The notes below the pieces were generated by a model, which did not search any database, was not told the DNA's origin, and saw only the letters and a program-made list of their open reading frames with translations. A DNA stretch of 6,970 nucleotides, from the NCBI GenBank assembly GCA_036556985.1, contig DATBIK010000035.1, forward strand, positions 1 to 6,970, read 5' to 3'. Below, one piece after another: positions 1 through 5,948 of this stretch; position 1 is the stretch's first letter, and every line of letters starts with the position of its first letter. Source of the DNA: JAPSGM01 sp036556985 (GTDB lineage Bacteria; Chloroflexota; Limnocylindria; QHBO01). Position numbers and translations under genes: made by a program.

Positions 1-1
1 C

Positions 2-52
2 CTCGAGCGCTACCCCGGCCTGGCGCCCGAGATCGTCGACGCGATCCGCTAG
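2..52 (+). CDS. C-terminal end of an unidentified protein (5' end outside the window)
   Basis: Frame 2 is open from the left edge to a TAG at 50-52 and encodes 16 residues ending in YPGLAPEIVDAIR. The composition suits a real protein end: an amphipathic tail, G or C at nearly every third codon position, and a stop eight bases before the convergent osmC stop. In the other two forward frames the start of the window reads as Arg/Pro-rich shadow. Too little remains to name a family. No terminator hairpin fits in the 8-base gap to osmC, so transcripts from the two sides probably run into each other. Confidence 0.5.
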   Translation, partial: LERYPGLAPEIVDAIR

Positions 53-60
53 GGAGGGAC

Positions 61-504
61 CTACTGCTCCAGCGTCGCGTCCACGCTGAGCTCCACGTTG
101 CCCTTCAGGGCGCGGGAGATCGGGCAGCCGTCCTTCGCGTCGTCGGCAGCCGCGTCGAACTCCTCCGGGGAGAGGCCATCGACGTGGCCGACCACGATGA
201 TGTGCGACTTCGTGACGCTCCACGCGTCGCCGACCTTGTCGAACGTGACCTCGGCCTCGACGTGGAGGTGATCCGGCGGTGTCCCGGCGCGGGCCAGGCC
301 GGCGGAGAGCGCCATGCAGAAGCATGCGGCGTGCGCCGCGGCCAGCAGCTCCTCCGGAGAGGTGCGGCCTTCGGGTGCCTCGGTGCGGGATGCCCAGCTG
401 ACGGGAATGTCCTGGAACAGGCCCGTCGTGCCGGCCGAGACGGACCCCGAGCCGGAAGCGAGATCGCCGTTCCAGGTGGCAGTGGCGGTTCGGACTTCGG
501 CCAT
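61..504 (-). CDS. osmC: OsmC family peroxiredoxin (organic hydroperoxide reductase)
   Basis: This is a 147-residue cytoplasmic thiol peroxidase of the Ohr/OsmC family, which reduces organic hydroperoxides. It matches E. coli OsmC (about 143 aa) along its length: an N-terminal A-x-W-x-G-D strand segment (residues 9-14), SPEELLAAAHAACF (49-62) holding the peroxidatic Cys61, and GCPISRAL (126-133) holding the resolving Cys127. Arg40 and Glu51 are the likely active-site Arg and Glu. The AAHAAC context and the GCP motif favour the OsmC branch over Ohr. An extra Cys63 lies two residues after the peroxidatic one, where E. coli has Ser. The start is ATG 504; no other start lies just upstream in frame. 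A strong AGGAGGT lies on the minus strand at 517-523, with a rather long 12-base spacer. The gene is divergent from the GNAT gene and convergent with the partial gene at the left edge. Confidence 0.93.
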   Translation of the reverse strand: MAEVRTATATWNGDLASGSGSVSAGTTGLFQDIPVSWASRTEAPEGRTSPEELLAAAHAACFCMALSAGLARAGTPPDHLHVEAEVTFDKVGDAWSVTKSHIIVVGHVDGLSPEEFDAAADDAKDGCPISRALKGNVELSVDATLEQ

Positions 505-565
505 CGGTTGATCGGTACCTCCTACTATGCTCGGGCAGGTAGACCGATAGCCTAGAAGGACCGAT
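503..565. promoter_or_regulatory. Divergent promoter/operator region between osmC and the GNAT gene
   Basis: The 59-base gap between the two divergent starts must hold both promoters. The hexamer ATCGGT occurs at 503-508 and 511-516, and its reverse complement ACCGAT at 543-548 and 560-565, giving two copies facing each way. The outer copies overlap the two start codons. The inner pair extends to an imperfect inverted repeat: ATCGGTACCT at 511-520 against AGGTAGACCGAT at 537-548. A possible -10 (TAGCCT, 548-553) lies 10 bases before the GNAT ATG. No convincing -35 was found on either strand. Binding by a regulator is inference from the symmetry. Confidence 0.4.
517..523 (-). promoter_or_regulatory. 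Ribosome binding site of osmC
   Basis: AGGAGGT on the minus strand is a near-perfect anti-16S match. It ends 12 bases before the osmC ATG, longer than the usual 5-9. The frame between it and the ATG holds no other start codon, so the site supports ATG 504 despite the spacing. Confidence 0.6.
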
Positions 566-1175
566 GAACGACGGCCAGCCGACCCCCGTCCACCCGAACC
601 CCGTCATCCGCTCCGAACGGCTCTACCTGCGCCCAGCCGAGCGCGCCGACCTGCCGATCTTCGTGCGCTGGTTCGCCGATGCGGAGGTGAAGCGGCATCT
701 CGCGCTCCGCGCGCCGTTCAGCCTGGCCATGGAGGAGAAGTGGTTCGACGGCATGGCCGACCGCCAGGGAAGGAGCGACTACCACTTCGTGGCTTGCCTC
801 GTCGACGACGGCCGGCCCATCGGCACCGTGGGCCTCCATGGCCTCGACCTGGAGAACGGGAAGGCCGAGTTCGGCATCAGCATCGGTGAGAAGGGCCTCT
901 GGGGGCGCGGCTACGGCACCGAGGCGCTGGATGCCATCTGCGACTTCGGCTTCGGCGCGCTGCGGCTGGAACGGATCGAGCTCCACGTCTACGAGGACAA
1001 CGCGCGCGCCATCCGCTCCTACGAGAAGGCGGGCTTCCGCCACGAGGGACGACTGCGCCACGCGCACTTCGCCGAGGGGTCGCACGGGGACGTGCTCGTG
1101 ATGGCGCTCCTCCGCGACGAGTGGCTCGCGCTCGACCGCCGCAGGAGCTGGCAGATCGGCACGGGCGACCGATGA
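564..1175 (+). CDS. GNAT family N-acetyltransferase (RimJ/RimL-like)
   Basis: This 203-residue protein is a GCN5-related acetyltransferase that would move the acetyl group of acetyl-CoA to an amine. The N-terminal strand IRSERLYLRPAERADL (15-30) is typical of the RimJ/RimL/SpeG-like group. The acetyl-CoA pyrophosphate loop is LWGRGYGTEAL at 112-122, and the family's C-terminal motif HVYEDNARAIRSYEKAGF lies at 141-158 (Asn146, Tyr153, GF 157-158). The end, with VLVMALLRDEW, is also usual. The substrate could be a ribosomal protein N-terminus, a polyamine, an antibiotic or another small amine; nothing here decides. ATG 564 is preceded by AAGGA at 556-560, only three bases away, so the transcript may have a very short leader. 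Its TGA overlaps the next gene's ATG (ATGA, 1172-1175), so the two are probably translationally coupled. Confidence 0.9.
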   Translation: MNDGQPTPVHPNPVIRSERLYLRPAERADLPIFVRWFADAEVKRHLALRAPFSLAMEEKWFDGMADRQGRSDYHFVACLVDDGRPIGTVGLHGLDLENGKAEFGISIGEKGLWGRGYGTEALDAICDFGFGALRLERIELHVYEDNARAIRSYEKAGFRHEGRLRHAHFAEGSHGDVLVMALLRDEWLALDRRRSWQIGTGDR

Positions 1176-1510
1176 GCGAGGAGGCCCCGCGCCGCGCGGA
1201 CTCCGCCACGCGCGACCACCTCGCCAACCAGCGGACCTACCTCGCCTGGGTGCGGACCGCGGTGACCTTCATCGGCCTCGGCTTCGCCGTCGATCGCCTG
1301 CTGGTCGACGACCCGGTGGGCGCCGTCCTCGGCGTGGTGATGATGCTCGTCGGCGGGGCGCTCATGCTGCCGGCGGTGCTCACCTACCGTCGCACGGAGC
1401 GGGCGATCGAGTCCGGGTCGCCAACGGTGCCGATGGCGTGGGCCACCCCGTTGGCGATCGCCGTGGTCGGCGGCACCGTCGTGCTCGTCGCGTTCAGCGT
1501 CATCCGGTGA
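1172..1510 (+). CDS. DUF202 family inner-membrane protein (YidH-like)
   Basis: This is a 112-residue small membrane protein. Residues 14-39 (RDHLANQRTYLAWVRT then AVTFIGLGFA) carry the DUF202 signature, an Arg-Thr-x-Leu-Ala-Trp-x-Arg-Thr stretch running into the first helix. Three hydrophobic helices are visible at about 28-44, 50-72 and 89-110, with a basic YRRTERA loop after the second. The start is ATG 1172 inside the GNAT stop (ATGA); a longer GTG start at 1121 would lie inside the GNAT gene and adds an Arg/Pro-rich tail foreign to the family. DUF202 also occurs in E. coli YidH and fused to SPX-VTC proteins in eukaryotes; its role in bacteria is not settled. It overlaps the next gene by GTGA (1507-1510), so it is the middle cistron of a coupled unit. 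Confidence 0.88.
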   Translation: MSEEAPRRADSATRDHLANQRTYLAWVRTAVTFIGLGFAVDRLLVDDPVGAVLGVVMMLVGGALMLPAVLTYRRTERAIESGSPTVPMAWATPLAIAVVGGTVVLVAFSVIR

Positions 1511-2595
1511 GCATCCTCGACCTGCCGGGGCGCATCGAGCGCCTGCCCGATGCCGCACGCGAGCGCATCGCGGGCCTCTTCACCATCGAGCTCGTCGACG
1601 GCCGGACCGATCCGCCACCCGACCTCCACGCGTGGCTCGAGCGGCAGTTCGGTTCGGTCGGCGCCGTGCGCCGGCAGCGAGTCCTGCGGGTGACGAACCG
1701 ATGGACCGGCGAGGGCTCCCTCTTCTCGCCGCTGCGCGGCCGCCGCCCGGTCACGAACGGGATGGTCGCGGCCTGGCAGCGCCAGGTCGAGGAGTCGCGC
1801 GGTGATCCGTTCTGCGACCCGGAGCGCCAGACGCCGGCGGACACCTGGGGACGCGTGCGTGGCGAGCGCATGATCACGGGCGCGAACGCGGCGATGTACG
1901 ACGCCCACCACGGCGTCGTCGTCTTCGCCGAGCACGACCCGCTGGCCTTCGACGAGGCGCTGGTGCGCGAGCTGCTCGACGTGGGCCGCGCGTGGGCCGA
2001 GCGCTCCCACGAAGCCGACGACGCGGCGCGCAACTACCTGCTCATCTGGAACTGCGGCCCACGCGCCGGCGGCTCGATGATCCACGGCCATGCCCAGGTC
2101 CTCCTCGGGCGCGGGCGTCACTACCCGCTGGTCGAACGCGTCCGCCGGGACGCGCTCGCCTACCGGGCCCAGACCGGCGGGAGCTACCGCGACGACCTCG
2201 AAGCCTGCCACCGCGACCTGGGTCTCGTCGTGGCCGAGGCCGACGGTGTCACCACCTACGCCGCGCTGGCGCCGGTGAAGGAGCGCGAGCTCGTGGTGGC
2301 CGGGCCGCCGGGCATGGACGAGCGCGATCCGTCGTTCGCCGACGCCGTGGCGCGCCTGGTGGTCACCGCGCGCGACGCCCTCGGCCTGCGCGCCTTCAAC
2401 CTTGCCCTGCATCGACCGCCGCTCGCCGGCGATGGCTGGGAAGACATCGGGCCTGCCGTGCACCTCGTCGACCGCGGCGACCCGGGCAGCACCGCGTCGG
2501 ACATCGGCGCCATGGAGCTGTACGCGGCAGCCGTCATCGGCAGCGACCCGTTCGACATCGCCGAGCGCCTACGCGCCGCGTTCGCCGCGTCGTGA
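1507..2595 (+). CDS. GalT-like nucleotidyltransferase of the HIT superfamily, intact HxHxQ (GalT-like 1)
   Basis: This 362-residue protein resembles galactose-1-phosphate uridylyltransferases and related HIT nucleotidyltransferases, which carry a nucleotide on an active-site His. Seen: VTNRWTGEGSLFSPLRGRRP (62-81); PFCDPERQTP (101-110), matching the zinc-loop CPFC..E..TP except that the first Cys is Asp100; VVVFAEHDPL (137-146); then NYLLIWNCGPRAGGSMIHGHAQ (176-197), with His193, the predicted nucleophile His195 and Gln197. The C-terminal half is divergent and lacks the HxHxE-type motif of classical GalT, though a final SDIGAMELYAAAVIGSDP (331-348) can be aligned with the family end. The start is GTG 1507, overlapping the DUF202 TGA; ATG 1438 would sit inside DUF202 and add an Arg-rich tail. 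The true substrate (UDP-glucose/Gal-1-P, ADP-sugar or Ap4A) cannot be told. No galK or galE is in the window. Confidence 0.78.
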   Translation: MSILDLPGRIERLPDAARERIAGLFTIELVDGRTDPPPDLHAWLERQFGSVGAVRRQRVLRVTNRWTGEGSLFSPLRGRRPVTNGMVAAWQRQVEESRGDPFCDPERQTPADTWGRVRGERMITGANAAMYDAHHGVVVFAEHDPLAFDEALVRELLDVGRAWAERSHEADDAARNYLLIWNCGPRAGGSMIHGHAQVLLGRGRHYPLVERVRRDALAYRAQTGGSYRDDLEACHRDLGLVVAEADGVTTYAALAPVKERELVVAGPPGMDERDPSFADAVARLVVTARDALGLRAFNLALHRPPLAGDGWEDIGPAVHLVDRGDPGSTASDIGAMELYAAAVIGSDPFDIAERLRAAFAAS

Positions 2596-2598
2596 CCG

Positions 2599-2620
2599 CG
2601 GGGCGCTACGATGCGCCCCG
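2599..2620 (+). promoter_or_regulatory. Palindrome centred on a candidate -10 hexamer before GalT-like 2
   Basis: The arms CGGGGCGC (2599-2606) and GCGCCCCG (2613-2620) are perfect 8-base reverse complements. The six bases between them are TACGAT (2607-2612), a TAnnnT-type -10. Seven bases later comes GTG 2620, which would make a leaderless transcript, the same geometry as at pyrR. As DNA the palindrome could be an operator. As RNA, in read-through from the upstream gene, it could fold into an 8-bp stem with a 6-base loop that hides both possible starts (ATG 2611, GTG 2620). There is no T-run, so it is not an ordinary intrinsic terminator. Confidence 0.45.
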
Positions 2621-3606
2621 TGTTCGAGCTGCGGCGTGATCCCGTCACCGGCTGGTGGGCGGCCGTCGTCACGGACCGCACCTTCGAGCATGCCTCGTTC
2701 GCCGTGGAGGCGGCGCCGGTGGAGGGCACGCACTGCCGCCACTGCGACGACGACCCGACCCCCGAAGCCGAGGCCGCGGAATCGGTGGCGGTGCGGCGCG
2801 TCGCGCTGCGGACGGACGCGTTCCATCGGATCGATTCGACAAAGGACAGCGCCGCGCAGCTGTCCATCTCGGAGGTCGCGTCGTCGAGCGGCGCGTGGGA
2901 GATCCTCGTCGCGCCGCGCGGCCACCACGAGCGGCTGGCGGACGCCGCCCCGCGCCTCGCGCTGAACCTCCTCCGCACGATGCGCGAGGCCATGGTCGAG
3001 CTCGGCGCGGACGCGCGGCCGCCCGACGAGCGCATCTCGGTCCAGGTGGTCCAGAGCTACGGGCGCCAGGCCGGGTCGCGCAGCCAGCACCTCAACCTGG
3101 AGCTGTACGCCATCCCGCTCGTGCCGCACTGGCTCGCCGACGAGATCGGCGGTGGGGCACGGCACCAGATCCGGACGCGGGACTGCGTATGGTGCGGCCT
3201 GGCCCGCGTCGAGGAGGAGTCGGGGGAGCGCCTGGTGCTGGCCGAGGAACGCTTCGTGGTCTTCGCGCCGGCCGCCAGCCGCTCCCCGTTCGAGCTGATG
3301 GTCGTGCCGCGCGCGCACGCCGCCGACTTCACGACGCTCGACGACGACGACCTGGCCGCCACGGCCGCCACGCTCCAGCGCGCGCTCCACGCGCTCGAGG
3401 CCCTCGGCGATCCGCCCTACAACCTCTTCCTGCACACCGCGCCCGCCGGCGAGCGGCTGGACCAGACGTTCCACTGGCACTGGGAGATCCACCCCCGGCT
3501 GCGGGTCATCGCCGGGCTGGAACGGGCCACCGCGCTGGCCGTCAACCCCGCCGCCCCGGAGTACGCGGCGGACATCCTCCGGCAGCATCTCGGCCGGTCG
3601 GCGTAA
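2620..3606 (+). CDS. Galactose-1-phosphate uridylyltransferase family protein with altered active site (GalT-like 2)
   Basis: This 328-residue protein fits the length and full domain order of bacterial GalT. The N-terminal FELRRDPVTGWW (2-13) is the usual family opening. Zinc-type Cys39-x-x-Cys42 is followed by TPE, a His pair lies at 102-103, and a second CVWC at 189-192. Then come SPFELMVVPRAH, DPPYNLFLHTAP and HWHWEIHPRL (285-294), with a typical PEYAADILR end. The striking point is the motif that should read H-x-H-x-Q: it reads HLNLE (157-161, codons 3088-3102). His157 matches the structural zinc ligand (E. coli His164), but the nucleophile (E. coli His166) is Asn159 and the following Gln is Glu161. 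Classical uridylyl transfer by a His-UMP intermediate should fail. GTG 2620 is preferred for its leaderless promoter and family-like start; ATG 2611 (331 aa) is the alternative. It lies 24 bases after GalT-like 1. Confidence 0.82.
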   Translation: MFELRRDPVTGWWAAVVTDRTFEHASFAVEAAPVEGTHCRHCDDDPTPEAEAAESVAVRRVALRTDAFHRIDSTKDSAAQLSISEVASSSGAWEILVAPRGHHERLADAAPRLALNLLRTMREAMVELGADARPPDERISVQVVQSYGRQAGSRSQHLNLELYAIPLVPHWLADEIGGGARHQIRTRDCVWCGLARVEEESGERLVLAEERFVVFAPAASRSPFELMVVPRAHAADFTTLDDDDLAATAATLQRALHALEALGDPPYNLFLHTAPAGERLDQTFHWHWEIHPRLRVIAGLERATALAVNPAAPEYAADILRQHLGRSA

Positions 3607-3657
3607 CAGGTCGGGGCGGACGATGCGTCTGGAGGGGCGAACGGGGGAACGAATTCG

Positions 3658-3665
3658 CGGGAGGG
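3658..3665 (+). promoter_or_regulatory. Ribosome binding site of the ECF sigma factor gene
   Basis: The purine run around GGAGGG (3660-3665) ends four bases before GTG 3670 and supports that start over ATG 3718, which has only a weak GGAAG before it. The rest of the 63-base gap (3607-3669) shows no hairpin or T-run. A GGAAC at 3646-3650 is discussed in the findings. Confidence 0.5.
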
Positions 3666-3669
3666 TCGC

Positions 3670-4245
3670 GTGCAGTCGCTCGACATCGGGCGGGACGCCG
3701 GAAGCGTGGTGGCGGTCATGACCGACGCCCGTGACCGCGCGGCATTCGACCGGATCTTCGAGGAGTACTCCTCCGCCATCTACAACTACGTCCTGCGCAT
3801 GGTCGGCGACGGCGATCGTGCCGCCGACATCACCCAGGACACGTTCATCAAGGCGTACCGAAAGCTCGACACCCTGACCGATGTCACCTCGACCCGCTCC
3901 TGGCTCTACCGAATCGCCACGAACACGGCCATCGACGAGATGCGCCGGCGTCGCTGGCTGCGGCCCCTCGCGTCCGACGAGGACGAGCGCCAGGATCGGC
4001 CGGACACCGGGCCGGGGCCGGAGGCGATGGTGATGAACGCCACGCTCGACGACCGCATCCAGCGCGCGCTCATGCGGCTGCGGCCGAACCACCGGCAATG
4101 CCTGGTCCTGTCGGACCTCGAGGACATGAGCGCGCAGCAGATCGGTGAGGTCATGAACCTCTCCTACGGTGCAGTCCGCACGCTCCTCTGCCGGGCGCGC
4201 GGAGAGATGCGGCGACACCTCGCCGCGGAGGGCCTCGTGCGATGA
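3670..4245 (+). CDS. RNA polymerase ECF (extracytoplasmic function) sigma factor
   Basis: This is a 191-residue sigma-70 family factor of the ECF type, with only regions 2 and 4. Region 2 spans about 26-97: FDRIFEEYSSAIYNYVLRM, then the core-binding and -10 recognition part with DITQDTFIKAYRKLD (53-67) and SWLYRIATNTAIDEMRRRR (77-95). A short acidic linker (101-118, DEDERQDRPDTGPGPE) leads to region 4 at about 128-185, with LRPNHRQCLVLSDLEDMSAQQIGEVM and the recognition helix SYGAVRTLLCRARGEMRRHL. The start is GTG 3670; ATG 3718 would drop 16 residues before region 2 and is possible. The stop overlaps the next gene's ATG (ATGA, 4242-4245), the usual coupling of an ECF sigma gene to its own anti-sigma factor. 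The regulon is unknown. Confidence 0.93.
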   Translation: MQSLDIGRDAGSVVAVMTDARDRAAFDRIFEEYSSAIYNYVLRMVGDGDRAADITQDTFIKAYRKLDTLTDVTSTRSWLYRIATNTAIDEMRRRRWLRPLASDEDERQDRPDTGPGPEAMVMNATLDDRIQRALMRLRPNHRQCLVLSDLEDMSAQQIGEVMNLSYGAVRTLLCRARGEMRRHLAAEGLVR

Positions 4246-5909
4246 CCGGCGATCGTGGCTTCGGGCGGGGGCAGCATCCCGAGGAGCTGCTCAGCGCATC
4301 GGTGGGCGGTGACCTCACCGCGGCGGAGCGTGCCCAGCTCGACGCGCACCTCGCCGACTGCACGCGCTGCCGCGCCACGCTCGAGGCGTTCGCCGAAGAG
4401 CGTCGCCTCATCGGCGGCCTGCAGGCCGCGCCCCCTCCGCGCGACCTCGCGGCACGGGTGCGGGCCGGCATCGAGGGCCGGCGGCCGGCTTCGCTGCCGT
4501 GGTGGCGGCGCCCGGGACCCCTGGTCGGCGCGTTCGCCACGCTGACCACGGTCACCGCCGCACTGCTGGCGATCGTGGTCTTCTCGAACCTCGACGGCGG
4601 CCCGGTCGCGAACGACCCCTCCCCCACCGGGACGCCGGTCGCCAGCCAGGACATCGCGCCGACCGCGACGCTGCTGCCATCGGTCGAGCCCACGCCGTCA
4701 CCGGCTCCGAGTTCGCCGCCGGTGGCGCTCGAGCCGGGTCAGATCGGCTATCTCCAGCTCGACGGCGAGCCGCAGGCGCCGCTGGCGCTGAGCTTCGTGA
4801 ACGACGCGACCGGTGAGGTCACCGACCTCGGGACGGCGAGTGCCGCGCCGTGGACGGCGGCCATCTCGCCCACGAACGAGTTCGTTGCCTACACCGTGGA
4901 CATCGGGCTGTCCGGCGCCCAGCAGCTGCGCGTCACGCGCCTCTCCGACGGGATGACCGAGGTCCTTGGCTGCACCGTGCCGCGCGCCTTTGCCGACCGC
5001 CTGGTGTGGTCCGACGACGGCCGCTTCCTGGCCTACACGCTCACGCCGCTGGACCTCGGCGAGTCGGTCGACTGCGGCGGTGTCACCGGCGACGGCACCC
5101 GGTCCGATGCCTGGGCCTATGACGCCGGCGCGACGGCCGCCGCGATCCAGCTCACCGACGACGGGAACTCGTTCGCCGCGGACATCCAGGCCTACACCGT
5201 CCCCGGGCGCGACGGCGCCGACGAGGTCCGATACGCGCTGATGGTCAGCCACGCCGATGCCACGCCCTGGACGGAGCTGGTCGGCGTCGACGGGATGGTC
5301 TTCGACCAAGAGCCGCTCCAGAACGTCTTCCTTCCGCTGCTGTCGCCCGACGGCAGCCGCGCGCTGTTCTGGCGCGGCGAGATGGGACAGGCGGCCGACG
5401 GCGGATGGCACTTCGTCCGCGGCGGCATGCCCTATCGCTCGGGCGAGCCGGTCGACGGCTACCCGTCGTGGTCCGGCGAGCCGCTGTTCGTCGACCTCGA
5501 GCCGGTCGGCGGGGCGGGGTTCGAGTCCGGCCAGCTCGGCTGGAGCCCGGACGGCACGCTCGTCGGCTTCTGGCTCGGCGAGTGGACCGGTGCGCCGCAG
5601 AGTGCGGACGGGACATACCCCTCGTCGCGCCATGTGTACGCCGGCAGGCTGGCCGAGGGCCTCTCCCAGGAGAGCCGCGTCGGGCTGGAGCTCGAGGAGC
5701 TGCAGAGCGTCGTGGATGTCACGCTGGACAGCGGCAGCGGGAAGGCGCTCGTGACCGTCGTCCAGCCGTCGGCCGGCGACCTGTCCGTGCCCGCCTCGAC
5801 GCTGTACGCCGTCCCCATCGACAGCGGCGTGGCCGTGATCCTGGGCACCGGCGCGTCGTGGACCGGCCCGGCCGTCATCGGCCTGGAGGCCAGGCCGGTC
5901 GCGCCCTGA
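4242..5909 (+). CDS. Membrane anti-sigma factor: zinc-finger domain, one helix, large propeller-like outer domain
   Basis: This 555-residue protein is the likely inhibitor of the sigma factor just upstream. Residues 12-50 form a zinc-binding anti-sigma (zf-HC2/ZAS) domain: His12, then HLADCTRC with His36, Cys40 and Cys43. A basic PWWRRPGP stretch (86-93) precedes a single membrane helix at about 94-115. A Pro/Thr/Ser-rich linker (about 126-161) leads to some 390 residues predicted outside the membrane. These carry repeats of the PD40/TolB type: AISPTNEFVAYT (208-219), VWSDDGRFLAYT (255-266), LLSPDGSRALFW (367-378) and GWSPDGTLVGFW (433-444). Apart from the zinc pair there are only two cysteines, 244 and 278, both outside, possibly a disulphide. 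Most ZAS anti-sigma factors are far shorter, so the outer domain is probably the sensor. The ligand and any protease step are unknown. Confidence 0.88.
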   Translation: MTGDRGFGRGQHPEELLSASVGGDLTAAERAQLDAHLADCTRCRATLEAFAEERRLIGGLQAAPPPRDLAARVRAGIEGRRPASLPWWRRPGPLVGAFATLTTVTAALLAIVVFSNLDGGPVANDPSPTGTPVASQDIAPTATLLPSVEPTPSPAPSSPPVALEPGQIGYLQLDGEPQAPLALSFVNDATGEVTDLGTASAAPWTAAISPTNEFVAYTVDIGLSGAQQLRVTRLSDGMTEVLGCTVPRAFADRLVWSDDGRFLAYTLTPLDLGESVDCGGVTGDGTRSDAWAYDAGATAAAIQLTDDGNSFAADIQAYTVPGRDGADEVRYALMVSHADATPWTELVGVDGMVFDQEPLQNVFLPLLSPDGSRALFWRGEMGQAADGGWHFVRGGMPYRSGEPVDGYPSWSGEPLFVDLEPVGGAGFESGQLGWSPDGTLVGFWLGEWTGAPQSADGTYPSSRHVYAGRLAEGLSQESRVGLELEELQSVVDVTLDSGSGKALVTVVQPSAGDLSVPASTLYAVPIDSGVAVILGTGASWTGPAVIGLEARPVAP

Positions 5910-5935
5910 GGCGAAGGACGGCCACGGCATCGGGC

Positions 5936-5941
5936 TAGACT
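5936..5941 (+). promoter_or_regulatory. Candidate -10 element of pyrR (leaderless transcript)
   Basis: TAGACT ends seven bases before the pyrR ATG (5949), so transcription would begin at or next to the start codon. The G-run between them (5943-5948) touches the ATG and is too close to serve as a normal ribosome binding site. No clear -35 is seen about 17 bases upstream. The whole gap from the previous stop is 39 bases. Confidence 0.5.
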
Positions 5942-5948
5942 CGGGGGG

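Noticed and set aside
184..555. Plus-strand frame opposite osmC
   Set aside because: The minus strand carries a complete OsmC with both catalytic cysteines; this frame is its shadow.
1121..1171. Longer GTG start for the DUF202 gene
   Set aside because: It would add 17 Arg/Pro-rich residues inside the GNAT gene; ATG 1172 gives the coupled ATGA overlap and a family-like N-terminus.
1438..1506. ATG 1438 as start of GalT-like 1
   Set aside because: The added 23 residues are an Arg-rich shadow of DUF202; GTG 1507 overlaps the DUF202 stop in the same way as the previous junction.
1384..2463. 359-codon minus-strand frame opposite GalT-like 1
   Set aside because: It is a mirror frame of a well-supported gene, with no motif and no ribosome binding site.
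3607..3669. Intrinsic terminator after GalT-like 2
   Set aside because: No stem of useful length and no T-run are visible in this gap.
2569..4218. 549-codon open frame on the minus strand
   Set aside because: It lies opposite GalT-like 2, the intergenic gap and the sigma gene, has no family motif, and shows the Arg/Asp/Val/Gly-rich make-up of an antisense shadow in high-GC DNA.
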